Part shown: piece after piece, positions 45,271-57,206 of the stretch
How the letters are laid out: every line of letters begins with the position of its first letter
Position numbering within the stretch: position 1 is the first letter of the stretch
Source of the DNA: Diospyros lotus
Taxonomy: Eukaryota; Streptophyta; Magnoliopsida; Ericales; Ebenaceae
Reading direction: 5' to 3'
DNA length: 64,000 bases
Assembly (NCBI RefSeq): GCF_014633365.1
Contig: NC_068344.1
Coordinates: 4,973,327 to 5,037,326 of the forward strand
The notes under the pieces: generated by a model
The model's database searches: none
The model's input: only the letters and a program-made list of their open reading frames with translations
Told to the model about the DNA's origin: nothing
Translations under genes and position numbers: made by a program

Positions 45271-46031
45271 TTTAGGATTCTTATTCTTGTGCAGTTTCTC
45301 GTTGTTCGTGTTTTTTATTTTGATAGAAAAGATAAATTATAGGTGGAGACTTTGTTTCATTACATAAGACAAGAAGTTAAACTCATGATCTACTGATGTG
45401 AATTTTAACTTATTATGAGTCAATCACTTGACCTGTGTTGAGCACAATTCGAGTCAATAATTTGAACGTCACAAAACGAAAAATATCATACACTAAAATG
45501 GGTCTGGGAGACCCTTTGGCATTTGAACTGAAAATAACCCCACCAAATACCCTCTTCGGATGTGAAAGACATCCAATGACAAGCATTGCAATTTGGACGG
45601 ACGACATTGAGACAGGCAAAATGAATGAGTAGTAGTTGCCAGGCCCATTTTAGTTCACACATTGCTTCTCAAACTGGAGGAGAAAATCCAGACTGCTTTT
45701 CTTTTCTTTTTCTGAGAAAATTTCCCCAACAGTTTCCCGGAAAAGACGTTATCGGGAGGCTGCCCTCTTCGGTTGACATTATTGACTTCATTGCACACTA
45801 AAGTGCTTTCATTTCACATATCTTTACACATTTGCTGCATAAATATAATAATAATATGCATTGTATTTGACTCTCCTTTTGAAGCCACACCCACAAGCCC
45901 AAAGTGACCAGTTTTGAACTAACATTAGTCGGTAATCTAGTGATAGGTGGTTGGTGATAAGTTGAACTTTATGAGTTTCAGTGTATTTTTTTTTTAGGGT
46001 TTTAAGGCTTAAAAGGAAGTAATGATATTAT
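45271..46031. other. Intergenic DNA
   Basis: No domain in the two opposed frames at about 45413-45632. Nothing else recognised. Confidence 0.4.
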
Positions 46032-46657
46032 TAGAGTTGGAAATGAGTTGACTTATTCGTGAATCAATTTTATAAAAATTTGTTCGAATTCGTTTGTTAA
46101 GATAAACGAAATAATTTTGAGTCGAATTTTGAATCTCGATTTGTTAACGAGCTGAGGCTGAACTAGTAAAACTCGACTCCTTAGCTGGTGGACAGATTTA
46201 ATTAGAGAATTGAGAGCAAATTTGATTAGAAATTTGTGAATAACTCGTTAATAGACTTATTTATAAATATATTAATAAATTTATTCATAATTTTATAAAA
46301 ATATTATTTAATATAAATTTATCAAACTTTAAATTATTATAATAATACCATTAAATCATTAAATTTTGTTAGATAGATTTTGAGAATGTTTTGACGATGA
46401 GAAATTAAATGTAAAACTTTAATATATTTTTTCCATTAAAATGTGTTGATAATAAGATATATTCATTAAGATAAACTGTTGGGATTTGTTAATTATCGAG
46501 TTCGATTTAAAGTTATATTTATTAATTATTTGTATATTAGATTATCAATTTTTTTAAAATATAATTTTGATAAATTAGAGCTCGAGCCCATGCTTTTGGC
46601 GAGCTCATTTTTAGCTGGAGCTGGATCTCAACCCGACTCGATTCAATTGCAACTCTA
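46032..46657. mobile_element. hAT-type MITE with exact 8-bp target duplication
   Basis: Ends are TAGAGTTGG (46032) and CAACTCTA (46657), an inverted pair of hAT type. The flanking 8-bp direct repeat GATATTAT is exact (46024-46031 and 46658-46665). The 626-bp body is AT-rich with CGAGCTC motifs typical of this plant MITE group, and it has no coding capacity. Confidence 0.85.
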
Positions 46658-46665
46658 GATATTAT

Positions 46666-47223
46666 CACAAAAACTTAAAAAGATATGATTATAATCTTTA
46701 TTCGGATCCTAATTTTCATCGCGAATGAGTTGGACAAGATTTGCTTGTATGTGCCATGTGGGTTAAAAATACAATCTCACACTAAATAACTCAATATTAT
46801 AATAATTGGTATACTCTGATGGATCTGACTACCCGAGCCAATTTTTTTTTCTTTTTAATTAACCATAGAGTAAACATGTGCCCAGTGAAATATTATTATT
46901 CAATTAGCACACCCAAGAAAGACATCATCCTTGGCACAAGTCAATCTTCCTTCTTATAAATGGCAAGTAATGCTAAGATTACTTGTTCTAAACTTTTCCT
47001 CTTATAGTACTGTTTCTATCTTTATTAAAAGGGTCGTAAGTTGGGCATGTTTTGGATGTGTTTGGGCACGGCTGATATATCAGGTTGGCTAGAGTTTGTG
47101 CATTTCTGTCACAACAACCCACTTCACTTTAAAATATTCATATAATTAAAATCATACTATATGGTATGTTTTGTCCACAAAATGATATATATTTTTATGG
47201 GTGGACAGGGGGCATGGAGAGTC
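46666..47223. other. Intergenic DNA upstream of the carboxylesterase
   Basis: AT-rich and unannotated. It may contain distal promoter sequence of the carboxylesterase gene. Confidence 0.4.
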
Positions 47224-47362
47224 CACGTGAAGATATGTGGAGCTTTACGAGTTGCCCACTTGTCAAATAAAGAGAGGAGGACCCCATCCCGGCCTCCCTA
47301 ACTTTGATACCCTTATTAGTTCTGGACTGGCCGTTTTATCTTTTCTTCCTTCCTATATAAAG
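47224..47362 (+). promoter_or_regulatory. Carboxylesterase promoter: G-box and TATA box
   Basis: A CACGTG G-box at 47224-47229 and a TATATAAAG TATA box at 47354-47362 precede the start codon at 47433. The spacing leaves a leader of roughly 40-50 nt. G-boxes bind bZIP/bHLH factors; which signal acts here is unknown. Confidence 0.6.
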
Positions 47363-47432
47363 GAGCATAAGCAAACAACTATTTTCTAACCTAAGTAACG
47401 CCCATTTCTCCAGTTTCACGAGGAAGAGGAGA

Positions 47433-48467
47433 ATGGCTGCCACAACAATGGATCTGACTTTGAGCCTTCAAATCAGCCCCAAAAACCCCCGCGAGCATGG
47501 AGCCATAGTCGAGGAAATCGAAGGGCTTATCAGGGTCTACGAAGATGGACATGTGGAGAGACCCCAGATCGTGCCACTCGTCACCGCCTCTTTGCCGCCT
47601 GAGCTCGGGGTCTCCGCTAGGGACACCGTCGTCGACAGATTCACCAACATTTGGGCGCGTTTCTACATGCCCAAGTCCCGCGGGAAGCCGCTCCCACTGC
47701 TCGTTTACTTCCACGGTGGCGGATTCTGCGTCGGCTCCGCCGCCTGGAGTTGCTACCACGAGTTCCTCGCAGAGCTGGCCGCCGCAGCCGGCTGCGTGAT
47801 CATGTCCTTGAACTACCGCTTGGCGCCGGAAAATCCGCTTCCGGCGGCCTTCGAAGATGGGTTCAAGGCCGTTATGTGGTTGAGGCAACAAGCTTTGTTT
47901 GGGACTGAATACTGGTGGTCAAAGCAATGCAACTTCTCGAAAATCTTCCTCGCAGGCGACAGCGCCGGCGGCAACATAGCCTACAATGTGGCAATAAGAT
48001 TGGCATCACAACCGACGGCGGCGCTAAGCCCGTTTAAGATCAAGGGAACCATTTTAATCCAACCCTTTTTCGGAGGAGAAGAAAGGACTAATTCGGAGAA
48101 GTTCGCGGCGGCGCAGCCGCCACACTCTGCCCTGAACTTGTCGGCTTCGGACACGTATTGGCGGCTGGCGCTCCCTGCGGGGGCCAACCGGGACCATCCA
48201 TGGTCGAACCCAGTGGCGAAAGGGTCGGGAAAATGGGCGGAGCCGAGGCTTTTTCCTAGCATGGTGTGCATATCGGAGATGGATATATTGAAAGATCGGA
48301 ACTTGGAGTTCTGTGCCGCCTTCTCCGGCGCCGGCGCCGAGAAGTCGGAGCATGTGATTTACAGAGGCGTTGGCCATGCATTTCAGATCCTTAATAAGTC
48401 CCTTCTGTCACAATCTCGAACTCACGAAATGATTTCTCATATCAAAGCCTTCATTAGCAGATCATGA
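47433..48467 (+). CDS. Plant class-I carboxylesterase (CXE, alpha/beta hydrolase)
   Basis: An intact intronless gene of 344 residues, the usual CXE length. The oxyanion-hole motif HGGGF lies at 94-98. The catalytic triad is visible as Ser177 in GDSAGG (175-180), Asp284 in EMDILKD, and His315 in GVGHAF. No signal peptide, so it is probably cytosolic. These enzymes hydrolyse short acyl esters of plant metabolites or xenobiotics; the natural substrate cannot be told from sequence. The gibberellin receptor GID1 shares the fold but lacks the catalytic His, which is present here, so this is an enzyme of the CXE type, nearest in feel to the CXE17/CXE6-like group (tentative). It is markedly GC-richer than its AT-rich surroundings, a usual contrast for plant coding exons. 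The long frames on the opposite strand are shadows. Confidence 0.93.
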   Translation: MAATTMDLTLSLQISPKNPREHGAIVEEIEGLIRVYEDGHVERPQIVPLVTASLPPELGVSARDTVVDRFTNIWARFYMPKSRGKPLPLLVYFHGGGFCVGSAAWSCYHEFLAELAAAAGCVIMSLNYRLAPENPLPAAFEDGFKAVMWLRQQALFGTEYWWSKQCNFSKIFLAGDSAGGNIAYNVAIRLASQPTAALSPFKIKGTILIQPFFGGEERTNSEKFAAAQPPHSALNLSASDTYWRLALPAGANRDHPWSNPVAKGSGKWAEPRLFPSMVCISEMDILKDRNLEFCAAFSGAGAEKSEHVIYRGVGHAFQILNKSLLSQSRTHEMISHIKAFISRS

Positions 48468-49673
48468 ATTAACGTAAATTGCTTAAGTTTTGTATATCAT
48501 ATCTTTATAGGATTATATATAACTTTGGTTGGCTGGCTTGTGGAAATTAATGGAATCATATATGAAGAGGAGTTCATTTGAAATGACACTGAAGTGCACA
48601 TATATATATATGTATATATAGTCTGTGTATGTACGATGCCTGTTGCCTAATGCTTACTTAAGGCAATGGTGGCGAGTTGTGGTGTGACAAAAAGGAGAGA
48701 TGACTCCAGTCACAGTATTATTGGGGGGAGATGAGATGAGGTGACGTAAAGCGGTCAGTAGCTACTGACACTTTGTTGGAACTTGGCCAATTGGAGATGA
48801 AGATGTTTTTTTTTTTTAAGAAAATGGTGAAAATCAAAAGTATCACTAGTGTTGAGATTCAAGACTTTAAGTTTAGGGTTGTAGGTTTTTACTTTAAGTT
48901 TGAGCGGTATATATAGTTTCCTATTGTTCCAATTATAGATGATATTGGTTCCAAATACTTTTAACCTATCAAGCTAAAGAAACAAAGCCTAATCCCTTCT
49001 CTCAGCTCCAGCAAACATAAAATAGATCCAAAGACAAAAATTCAAATAAAACCTAGGATTCAACGAAATTTACTGAGGCCTAGCTAGCTAGCTCAAAAAA
49101 CCCACTGAAGAACAAAAACCCTGAAAAACTACATGGTCTTTCCACATCGCCGCCAGCTTTTAGCTTTAGTCTGATAATTGCAACTCCCTTTCCACCTTTT
49201 TCGTTTGCATCCACCTCCTACATGATTAAGATTTTGATTCCTCTAATTGACTTAGTTTAGGACGTTGATCTCAAGAAACTCATTCATCGCCGTCGAGTGC
49301 CGTCCTCCATCATCGACTAAGAGCCACTCCCTTTTTGTCATTATTGGTGCTCTTCAACTCCTCTTCCACATAAAGGATTGAGAGAGCAGGGAAGAAACTG
49401 AGAGAGTAGGGAAGAAACCAATAGGACTAGAGGCCGCCAGGACCCTAAAACTAGAGAAAACCCAAGGAACCATAAGAGGAGGAGAATTAAGCTCTGTAAT
49501 TAAGGTTCCCCATCACAAGTTTCTCTCCTTGTTGAGTAAATGGACCAATCTCTTACGGAATCGATCATGTATAAGAATGTGTGGTGCTAAGCATGTCTAA
49601 AAACGCAAAAGAACGTTCTTTTGCTAATACTGTAACTAGAATTAATACTTTACATGAAAAACTTAATTAAGGT

Positions 49674-49968
49674 CGTGTTTTCTTTTAGGTCGTTTTTAGT
49701 TTCAATTTTTTAAAATAGTGAACATGTGTTTACTTTATTATTTTCGAAAACAAGAAAATTTTTTGTAAAAAAAAAATCAAAACAATAAAAAGTCGTTTTA
49801 GCTATTTTCATTACAAGCACGCTCAAAATTTTCAAAATACCGAAAACGCTGCAGACAAGAAGAATGCGTTTTTAACAATTTCAAAACAAATATTTAAAAC
49901 ATAAAACTGAAAATAAATTTATTAAAACTCAAAACTGAAAAATAAAATACAAAAGAACAACCCCTTAT
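49674..49968. mobile_element. Possible small MITE
   Basis: The left end (GGTCGTGTTTTCTTTT) and the reversed right end (GGGGTTGTTCTTTTG) are weakly complementary, and the interior is symmetric in pattern, with poly-A/T and CGAAAAC and GAAAACG motifs. A similar block occurs at about 2141-2329. No target duplication was read. Confidence 0.3.
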
Positions 49969-50099
49969 CACCTTTTGAACTTCAAATTTGAACTATCAAA
50001 TACTTAATCTTTATAATTTATATTTATTGATTACTTAATTATTTAGTCAATATTGAGATTGTAATAGACGTGCATGAACAGTGACCGTGGGATGTTGGT

Positions 50100-50352
50100 T
50101 GGAGCAAAAAGGAAGAGGAAGGGTGAGTTGGTCACGAGTCACTAGTCAGAGCAAAGAGGAAAGGAAAGGATCGGTTGGTCGTAACTTGCAAGTCGTCGAT
50201 CTGGGCAAAGAGGACGAGAAAGATGGATTAGTCACTGGTTGCCGATTGGAGTAAAGAGGAAGGGGAAGGGTCGGTCAGTCACCTAGTACTGGTCAGAGAA
50301 AGGGAAGGTTGGGTTGATCGTGACTCACAAGTCACTAATCGAAGCAAAGAGG
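50100..50352. repeat. Imperfect ~60-bp purine-rich tandem repeat
   Basis: About four to five degenerate units built on GAGCAAAGAGGAAGGGGAAGG-like purine blocks, each followed by GGTTGGTCGTGACTC-like text. No coding frame is preserved. Confidence 0.65.
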
Positions 50353-53233
50353 AACTGATGGGGTTTGTCAAAACAACGACAACCAACGGAAGACTCAATT
50401 TTGCCGTTCAAGTCAACGGGAGATGGAGGTAAAGATGACGACTAAAGGTGAATGGGAAAAGCAGAATAAATGATAGATTTAGTTGGTTCTTCTCTTATTC
50501 TTTTTTTCTCATATTTTTCTTCTTTTCATTTCACCTCACGTATTATTTTATTTTAAATCAAATTAAGTAGTCATTAAATATAAATTATAAAGATTGAATA
50601 TTCAATTAATCAAATTTAAAATTCAAAAAGTGAAAGGTTTTTATACAAATTTTGAAAAAAAAAATATGAATTTAGCCATTAATTTAATAACCATCATTCA
50701 TAGTATTCCTATACCATCTCTCCTCATCTCAAAAGGGGGGAGTCATTCATCAGTGTGTGGGGACTCTTAAGATGAAAAATTTCACCTACATACAAAGAGG
50801 GGTCATTCATAACATTAGCATCCCACCCCGGTGGGCCATTTATGCCATTACCTTCCCCACTCATTGCCAGTTGGTTATTAGTCAACAACAGACACAGGAT
50901 TAACTTGCAATGTGTTTGGAAGCATATAAGGATTATATATATATATATATACACACACACACTTAATTAATAAGAAAATTAACATTGATGTTGTGTTAAA
51001 TTGGAATTTAACTAAATAATTACATAAATATGTATATATGGGTATATTTAAAATTATATGGGTATATGATCAATGTATTGTTATTTTTATTTAGAATAAT
51101 ATATAGATATAGATATAGATATATGATATTCTTCCTTCCTTTATTCGAGAGTCATGAATTGGAGAGAGGCCACTCCAATGGACTATATAGTGTTGGTTTT
51201 TGGCGTTCTTTTAGTATCCAAAGTCATGTCTAAAATGAAAAGTGGCCATGTGAAAAGATGCTTCCAAGTACACACATCGCCCTACAAATTTGACAAGAAT
51301 TAAGCGTTTTCTCACGTTCTTTTCCTTTTTCACAACATTAAGAATCCATTCAAATTAGGAATCTTGATATCAAGATAAGATCATACACTAATCAAAGGGA
51401 TAAATTATTATTTCATGTTAGTTCATTCATTTTATTATGGATATAACAATACTAATCTTTTCTTAAGAAATTTATATATTTTAATAGCTAGTAAATACTC
51501 AATTATTATTATTATTATCATAAACACACACAAAAAATGACAAAGTCTAGCACTATCAAGCTAGATTTGTGATCGCCCAACTTGAACCCTTGAAGCTCTT
51601 CTTATTTCTCTCTTTTTTTTTTAAATGAGACTTGGATTTGACAGCAATATACCTAGAGTACTATGCGAGAGTAAAAATATATATAAGAAAGACTAATAGG
51701 AGGTAACAAGATATAAGTGTGATAAATTGGGCACTACATAATTATTTATTAGACTTTCTTGTCAACTAATTACACCACTTATTATATATATATATATATA
51801 TATATATTAGATAATTAAATTGATTCTAAATGAACATATAAATATCTGCAACATGGCACCCATATAATATAATATTACAACATTGCTGTCTTTGAAAGCA
51901 ACCAAATTAAAATCCTACCATGAATAAAAATTTCACAGTACTACAGAGATGTATTTCATCATTTTGGAACTTAATTAGTTTGAATTAATTAATTGCAATT
52001 TCATTGTCACAGTTATACACATATGGATGCAAGACTTGTGCTTTGTGTCTACTTCTCAGATGTAAGATCCTATGATTCAAGAACTCCATTTAGATATATA
52101 CATATATATATATATAATCTTCACTCCAAATGTCTTCATTATATATCCATGAAAATGTCAATGTCATGATGTTTGAAGCAACATTTTCGCATAAACACCT
52201 TGTAAGCATATCATTTTTGGGAAAGACTGATGCCACCTCAGACCCTGATCCCAACCTTTCGTGAAGGTCCGAGGTTGAGGCTCTGCTAATGTTCTCATTT
52301 CTAGTTCCTTGGTGGGATCAATGACTCCAAATCTCTTGCTCAAATGAGTGTTCCAAATATACATTCACAAGGTCGCACCTGCAAAATTCAAAATAAAATG
52401 TTTTACTGTACATTCATTTTAGTGTGCATATTTATTTTGTCACATTTGACAATCTACTAATTACGATAATGTTATGTTGTCCACGTCGAATAATATAACG
52501 TTTGTCTGATGCGGGCAAAATGAGAGAGGGGCGTGGGTCCCCATCCCCCTTGCATGCCTGCATCAAATTTGTCTGACGCGGGCTAAAGAACAAATCTGCT
52601 ACTAATTATTAATGTTGCAATTTTGAAAGGAAATTACATTTAAAAAGTACAAAAATTATATAAATGATGTAATTAATAATATTGTTCTTATAATTCTGAG
52701 CACTTCTCATGGATATTTTCTCCCTTCAATAGATTTTAGAGATGTTCTGATGAAGAGAACTGAAGCAAAACTTTAATGAACTTTGACCATAAAAATCCAA
52801 GTAAAACCTTAATGTACTTTCTCTGTTATCTATTAATCACTTGGAAGACGTCATCTAGGCTTCAATGGATTTGGTTCTTAATGAGTCACAGGATTATCCT
52901 AAGTGTCCATAGTACCTAAGTGTTCAAATGATATAGGTGCTTAAAATATAGTTGAATATGTTTAAATGACTTGATATGATATCCTAAATATTTAAACATG
53001 TATTAATCGACTCACACATAGAGAAAGATTAAGATTTAAAAGAAATGTATTTGGAAATGTGTTTCAAATACGTACTTGAAACAAACATGAAGTCCTTGTA
53101 TTCTCAATCTTGATACATTAATTCAAAAAGAATGTATAAGTGAAAATTATACACTCAAATGTTGAAATTTAATGATATCGGAAAAAACGCTTAATAAAGT
53201 ACTTAAAAAGTTAAGTATTTATTGCTTGATAAG

Positions 53234-54649
53234 CAGAGCCGGCCCTGGCCCAGGGCTACAGCCCTGGGCCCATAACTGAGGGGGCACAATAGTTAGAAAA
53301 AAATTAATAAAATATATATTATTTTTATTTTTATTCTTCATAATTAGAAAAAATTTAATAAAATATATAATATATTTATTTTTGCTCCCCTATTCTCTCA
53401 ACCCCCTCAAAAGTTGTCCCCTATACTTTATATTTTATCTCTAACCATCTCCTCCACTTTCACAAAATTAATCTATTTATTCCCTCACTATTCTCTCTCC
53501 CCCCTCTCCTTCACGGCAAAAATTTGAAACCCAACTCATTCTCTCTATTTCTCTTCCTTTAATTTTCTCTCAACAATATATCAATAAACAATTAATTTTA
53601 TAAAATCTAACTGTTTGATCTTCGATTTGATCGCATTTTTACCATGAAAGTGGTCTCGATCTATAAAAAGGTAAGTCTTTTAAAATTTTCAGTAATTATT
53701 TTTAATTTTCAATACAGATCCATAATATATGTTTCAAGTTTTAATTATGTACTATTATATTAGACTGTTAGGGACATCAATTACATAAAAAACAATAGTG
53801 AGGGTATAATGGATTCTAGTCATATTACACTGTTATGCCAAATTAAGAAATTTGTCATTTTTTTTTGTTTTAGGAATTTTTTGTCTTGAAAATTTGTAAA
53901 TTGTAATACATATCTTTATCAACTTTTTCTTATTTATTATTTGATTCAATAGAAAATTTAATTGGGATTCTTATTCTTTATAATTGGAAGTTTCAAGTGA
54001 AAGAAAATATACTCAAAGTTCAAGTTTTATTGTTCTTTGTTAATTAGTTTTTTTTTTTATTGTATTGTGTTTATTATAAAAATAAAAAAAATATTTCTTA
54101 AGAAACAACTTTCCGAAAATCTTAAAAGACAAAGAAAGAAAAAAGAAGAAGAAATTGCTCAAAGTTTAAGTAGATCTTTGAATAAATATTTTGTTAAATA
54201 TACTAATACTTCACTTGAAAATTTAGATGAAGATTTACCAAATGAATGTGAATAACTAATTCAATTTGAAGAATTAGTCAAAAATGAGAATGAAGTGAAT
54301 GAAGAAATTGGTGATGTAGATGAAAATGAAAATATTGATGAACCTTTCCTACAGATGAAAATAAATATTGATCTAGATGAAAATGAATGTAGATTCAAAT
54401 ATATAGTTTTCGTTTAATAATGTATTGTTTACAATGTGAGGTACTCTTTTTCTTTCGTTTGGGATTTTGTCCCATTGAATTTTTCTCAAAAAAAAATTTA
54501 ATGAGGCCCCAAAGTATTCTTCTTTGTCTTTTATAAATTTTAATAAAATTAATTAATTAATAAATTTTATCATTTTTTATTTAATTTATATAAAAGGGCA
54601 CACTTGATAAATTTTGCCCTGGGCCTTAATAAACCCAGGACCGGCCCTG
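53234..54649 (+). mobile_element. hAT transposon, internally deleted, with exact 8-bp target duplication
   Basis: Ends are CAGAGCCGGCCCTGG (53234) and CAGGACCGGCCCTG (54649), near-perfect inverted repeats, with an exact 8-bp duplication TTGATAAG at 53226-53233 and 54650-54657. The 1,416-bp body is too short for a full transposase. It retains a short exon ending in a GTAAGT donor at about 53671 and a 72-codon Lys/Glu-rich frame (54037-54255) like the N-terminus of ZMYM/TTF-zinc-finger-type hAT transposases. It is probably mobilised in trans, if at all. The exact duplication means insertion was relatively recent. Confidence 0.88.
54037..54255 (+). pseudogene. N-terminal remnant of a hAT transposase
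   Basis: A 72-residue frame that starts in hydrophobic intron-like sequence and becomes a Lys/Arg/Glu-rich run (QRKKKEEEIAQSLSRSLNKY) ending in an acidic segment and TAA-type stop. Beyond the stop, similar acidic text continues for about 100 nt in frame, then ends. No catalytic domain remains. Family assignment is from texture and position inside the hAT element. Confidence 0.5.
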
Positions 54650-54657
54650 TTGATAAG

Positions 54658-56053
54658 CAAACCACTCAAGGGTTTGAAAGATTTAAAATATGAGCTTCAA
54701 ATTAATAATTATATGCTTAAACTGAAAACAAAACGTTAATTGAATAATATGTCTAATTTAATTGATTAGCACATATATATCTTACTCGAGTAGAAATTAA
54801 TTTTAATCAAGTAATTATGTTATCAACTAACAAACTAGATTTAATCAAGTAAAGAGATATATCAGTTATCTGAGCTATGACAAAAACCCATCATCGGACT
54901 CTTCTTTATCTCTTTCTCCTCCTTTTCCTTTTTCTCCATTCATATAATTTCTAGCATAAGCATGAAGATTATTACGAAAGATGAGTATAAAAGACATCTC
55001 TAAGTTCATGCATAAACATAGCATATATATATATATATATATGTATTATATGATTTGAGTCTCTCAAGAAGCTCATGGTTTGGGTTGGTATTTATAGTGG
55101 AGATGTGAGGAAGGAAGCAAAGGATTGAAGTAAAGTAGTTAGCGGGGGTTGGGGTATATGTAATTGCATGTGGAAGAACCACCAGTCTCCTCACATCTAA
55201 TGCAATGACTATATATTGTGATTTTTATGACAAAGTAACTATTTTTCAAGGCTATATACGTTAATTTGTTCCAATTTTTAAATTAAATATTTTATTTAGT
55301 TTTTAGTTTTTGGGTATGTAGTAAAAATAAATACTTTTGTTAACAAAATATCTTATTTTTATTTGATTTACTGAATATCTTATAAAAATTATAAGTTTTT
55401 TTTTTTAAATTACAAAAAATTGGGACAATTTTTAAAAACAATTTTTATTTTATATATCATCGTACAAATTTAATAATAAACTCTTTTGTAATTATTTTAA
55501 TTATTTGTATAATTGTATGGAATTTGAATTTATCAATTACACTTTTTTTTTTACAATTATATAGAAATAATAATAACATAATATGTGTATATATAAATAC
55601 TGTATGTGTCTAATTCTTATAATTAAAATGTTCCTTAATTTTAATTAGCCCATTTTTCACCCGCAATCCAATCTAAATTTATCCATAGTGCCATATTAAT
55701 ATTGTGGTTTTTCTCGATCCCAACTAATTACTAATTAATTAGCGAAAGAAAAAAAACCAAAAAATTAAATCAAGAACACTGTTACCATTATGACATAGCA
55801 ATCTTGGAATGATTTCATCTCTTTGAGATAAATGACTCACTATTAATTAGGTAATTAAGAGTCAAGGATTTATAGAGTAATGCTCAACAATGAAGTTGAA
55901 AATTGATTGACAACCATATATTAATTAAAGAGGTGAAATTTAAACTGGCAAGTTAAAATACCGATCCTATAACTAAAAGCACCAAATATACATAATTTTA
56001 TACAAATATATATACATATATATATATTGTTATGTTATACTATTATGGTTTTA
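54658..56053. other. AT-rich intergenic DNA
   Basis: Contains a (TA)n tract at about 55021-55042. A minus-strand TATA-like CTATAAATA near 55089-55098 lies before a short frame without a recognisable domain. No gene called. Confidence 0.4.
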
Positions 56054-56851
56054 GAGAATAACTAAAATCATTCTGGATTACATTTAAAATTGTAGTTCGA
56101 ACAACAAAAACGACATTGTTTTGGTTGTCTCTCTCTTTTACTACTGCCCTTTTCATCATTCTATTTAGTTGAGGACCTTTCTCTTTGTGTTTTTTAGACG
56201 GTAGATCCACCACTGTCATCACTATCCGTTGAAGCTCAAAAAGGGTTTCAGAGGATAAAGGAGCTGGGACAACGATAAGCTTGAAATAGGGAAGAAGGAA
56301 GCGCGAAGAAGGAAGCGCGTTGGTCAGTAAAGCCCGTCAATGACAATGAGTGGAAAATGTCAAATAAAAGAAGAAAATGAGGAAGAGAAGAAGAGGGGGA
56401 GGATTTTGACGAGCAGTCGCCATGCACTAGGCAAAACCTTATTCCTCATTTTCAACGAGCTTCCTAGGTCACTGCCATGCCAAAACCCTCTTCCTTCTTT
56501 TCTTTTCCTCTTCTTCTCTTTCTCTTTCTCGTTCTCTTCTTTTATTCGATATTCGTCGCTCGTTGTTATCAATGGTCTTCGACATGCTTCGCCAATTATT
56601 GTCGTTCCAACTCCCTTTTTCTCTTTTTTGAGCTTGTTGTCATCCTAGCTCCCTCTTCCTCTAAAACCCTCTTCAAGCTTCAACGGACAACAATGGTAAT
56701 GGCGAATTTGTAGTCCAAAAAACACAAAAAGGAGGGCCTCCGGCCAAAGAGGAGGAAAAGACAGACAGTGGATAAGGACGGGGGACTGGACAACCAAAAT
56801 GAATCTAAATTGCAATTTTAAATACAATTCAAATTAATTTTAGTTATTCTC
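56054..56851. mobile_element. Mutator-like MITE with 9-bp target duplication
   Basis: Ends GAGAATAACTAAAAT (56054) and ATTTTAGTTATTCTC (56851) are exact inverted repeats over 15 bp, and homology continues as far as CATTTAAAATTG. The flanking 9-bp sequences are ATGGTTTTA (56045-56053) and ATAGTTTTA (56852-56860), with one mismatch, the size expected for Mutator-family insertion. The frames inside, near 56340-56713, are Ser/Phe/Leu-rich simple-sequence translations and are not credible genes. Confidence 0.82.
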
Positions 56852-56860
56852 ATAGTTTTA

Positions 56861-57206
56861 ACTCTTTATTTCCCAAAATATCACAAAATATCATATTAAT
56901 GACTTACTAAGCACACAACAAACAAACAATCAATCAACTAGTTTAGTAATCAACAAGTAAGTTGGTGCAACATACTTATTGTATCAAGCAATCTTGTCCA
57001 AGTTAAAAAAAAAAAAAGTTTTATAGGTGGGTTATTAGGCAAAATCATTTGGGGCTCCCCAAAATATTATAAAGTATGGTGTTTCATCCCTCATCTAATT
57101 CATACATATTATTTATTATTCAATTAATATTTTAGCTCATTTTTAGTGCAAAAATTAATAGAGAGTAAGCGAAAAACTTAATGGTGATACCTTAGTGGCT
57201 TTATAT
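56861..57206. other. Intergenic DNA
   Basis: A diverged extra copy of the unit at 57207-57366 starts at 57047 (ATTTGGGGCTCC against ATTTGGAGCTCC, 160-bp spacing). No gene. Confidence 0.45.

Larger units (their letters stand above)
48468..53233. other. Intergenic region between the carboxylesterase and the hAT element
   Basis: Mostly AT-rich. The carboxylesterase 3' UTR starts it. It also holds several (TA)n tracts (48600, 50936, 51785 and 52090), a possible MITE at about 49674-49968, the repeat array at 50100-50352 and one exon-like island near 52164-52376. No gene model can be built. Confidence 0.4.

Noticed and set aside
47391..48377. Long open frames on the minus strand and in other plus frames across the carboxylesterase
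   Set aside because: They are GC-driven shadows of the true CXE frame and show no domain.
47433..48467. Gibberellin receptor GID1
   Set aside because: The catalytic His (GVGHAF) is present, whereas GID1 has lost it, and the GID1-type N-terminal lid is not seen.
52180..52300. microRNA hairpin
   Set aside because: The self-complementarity is short and no known plant microRNA sequence was recognised.
56340..56713. Ser/Phe-rich ORFs on both strands
   Set aside because: They are low-complexity translations inside the Mutator-like MITE.
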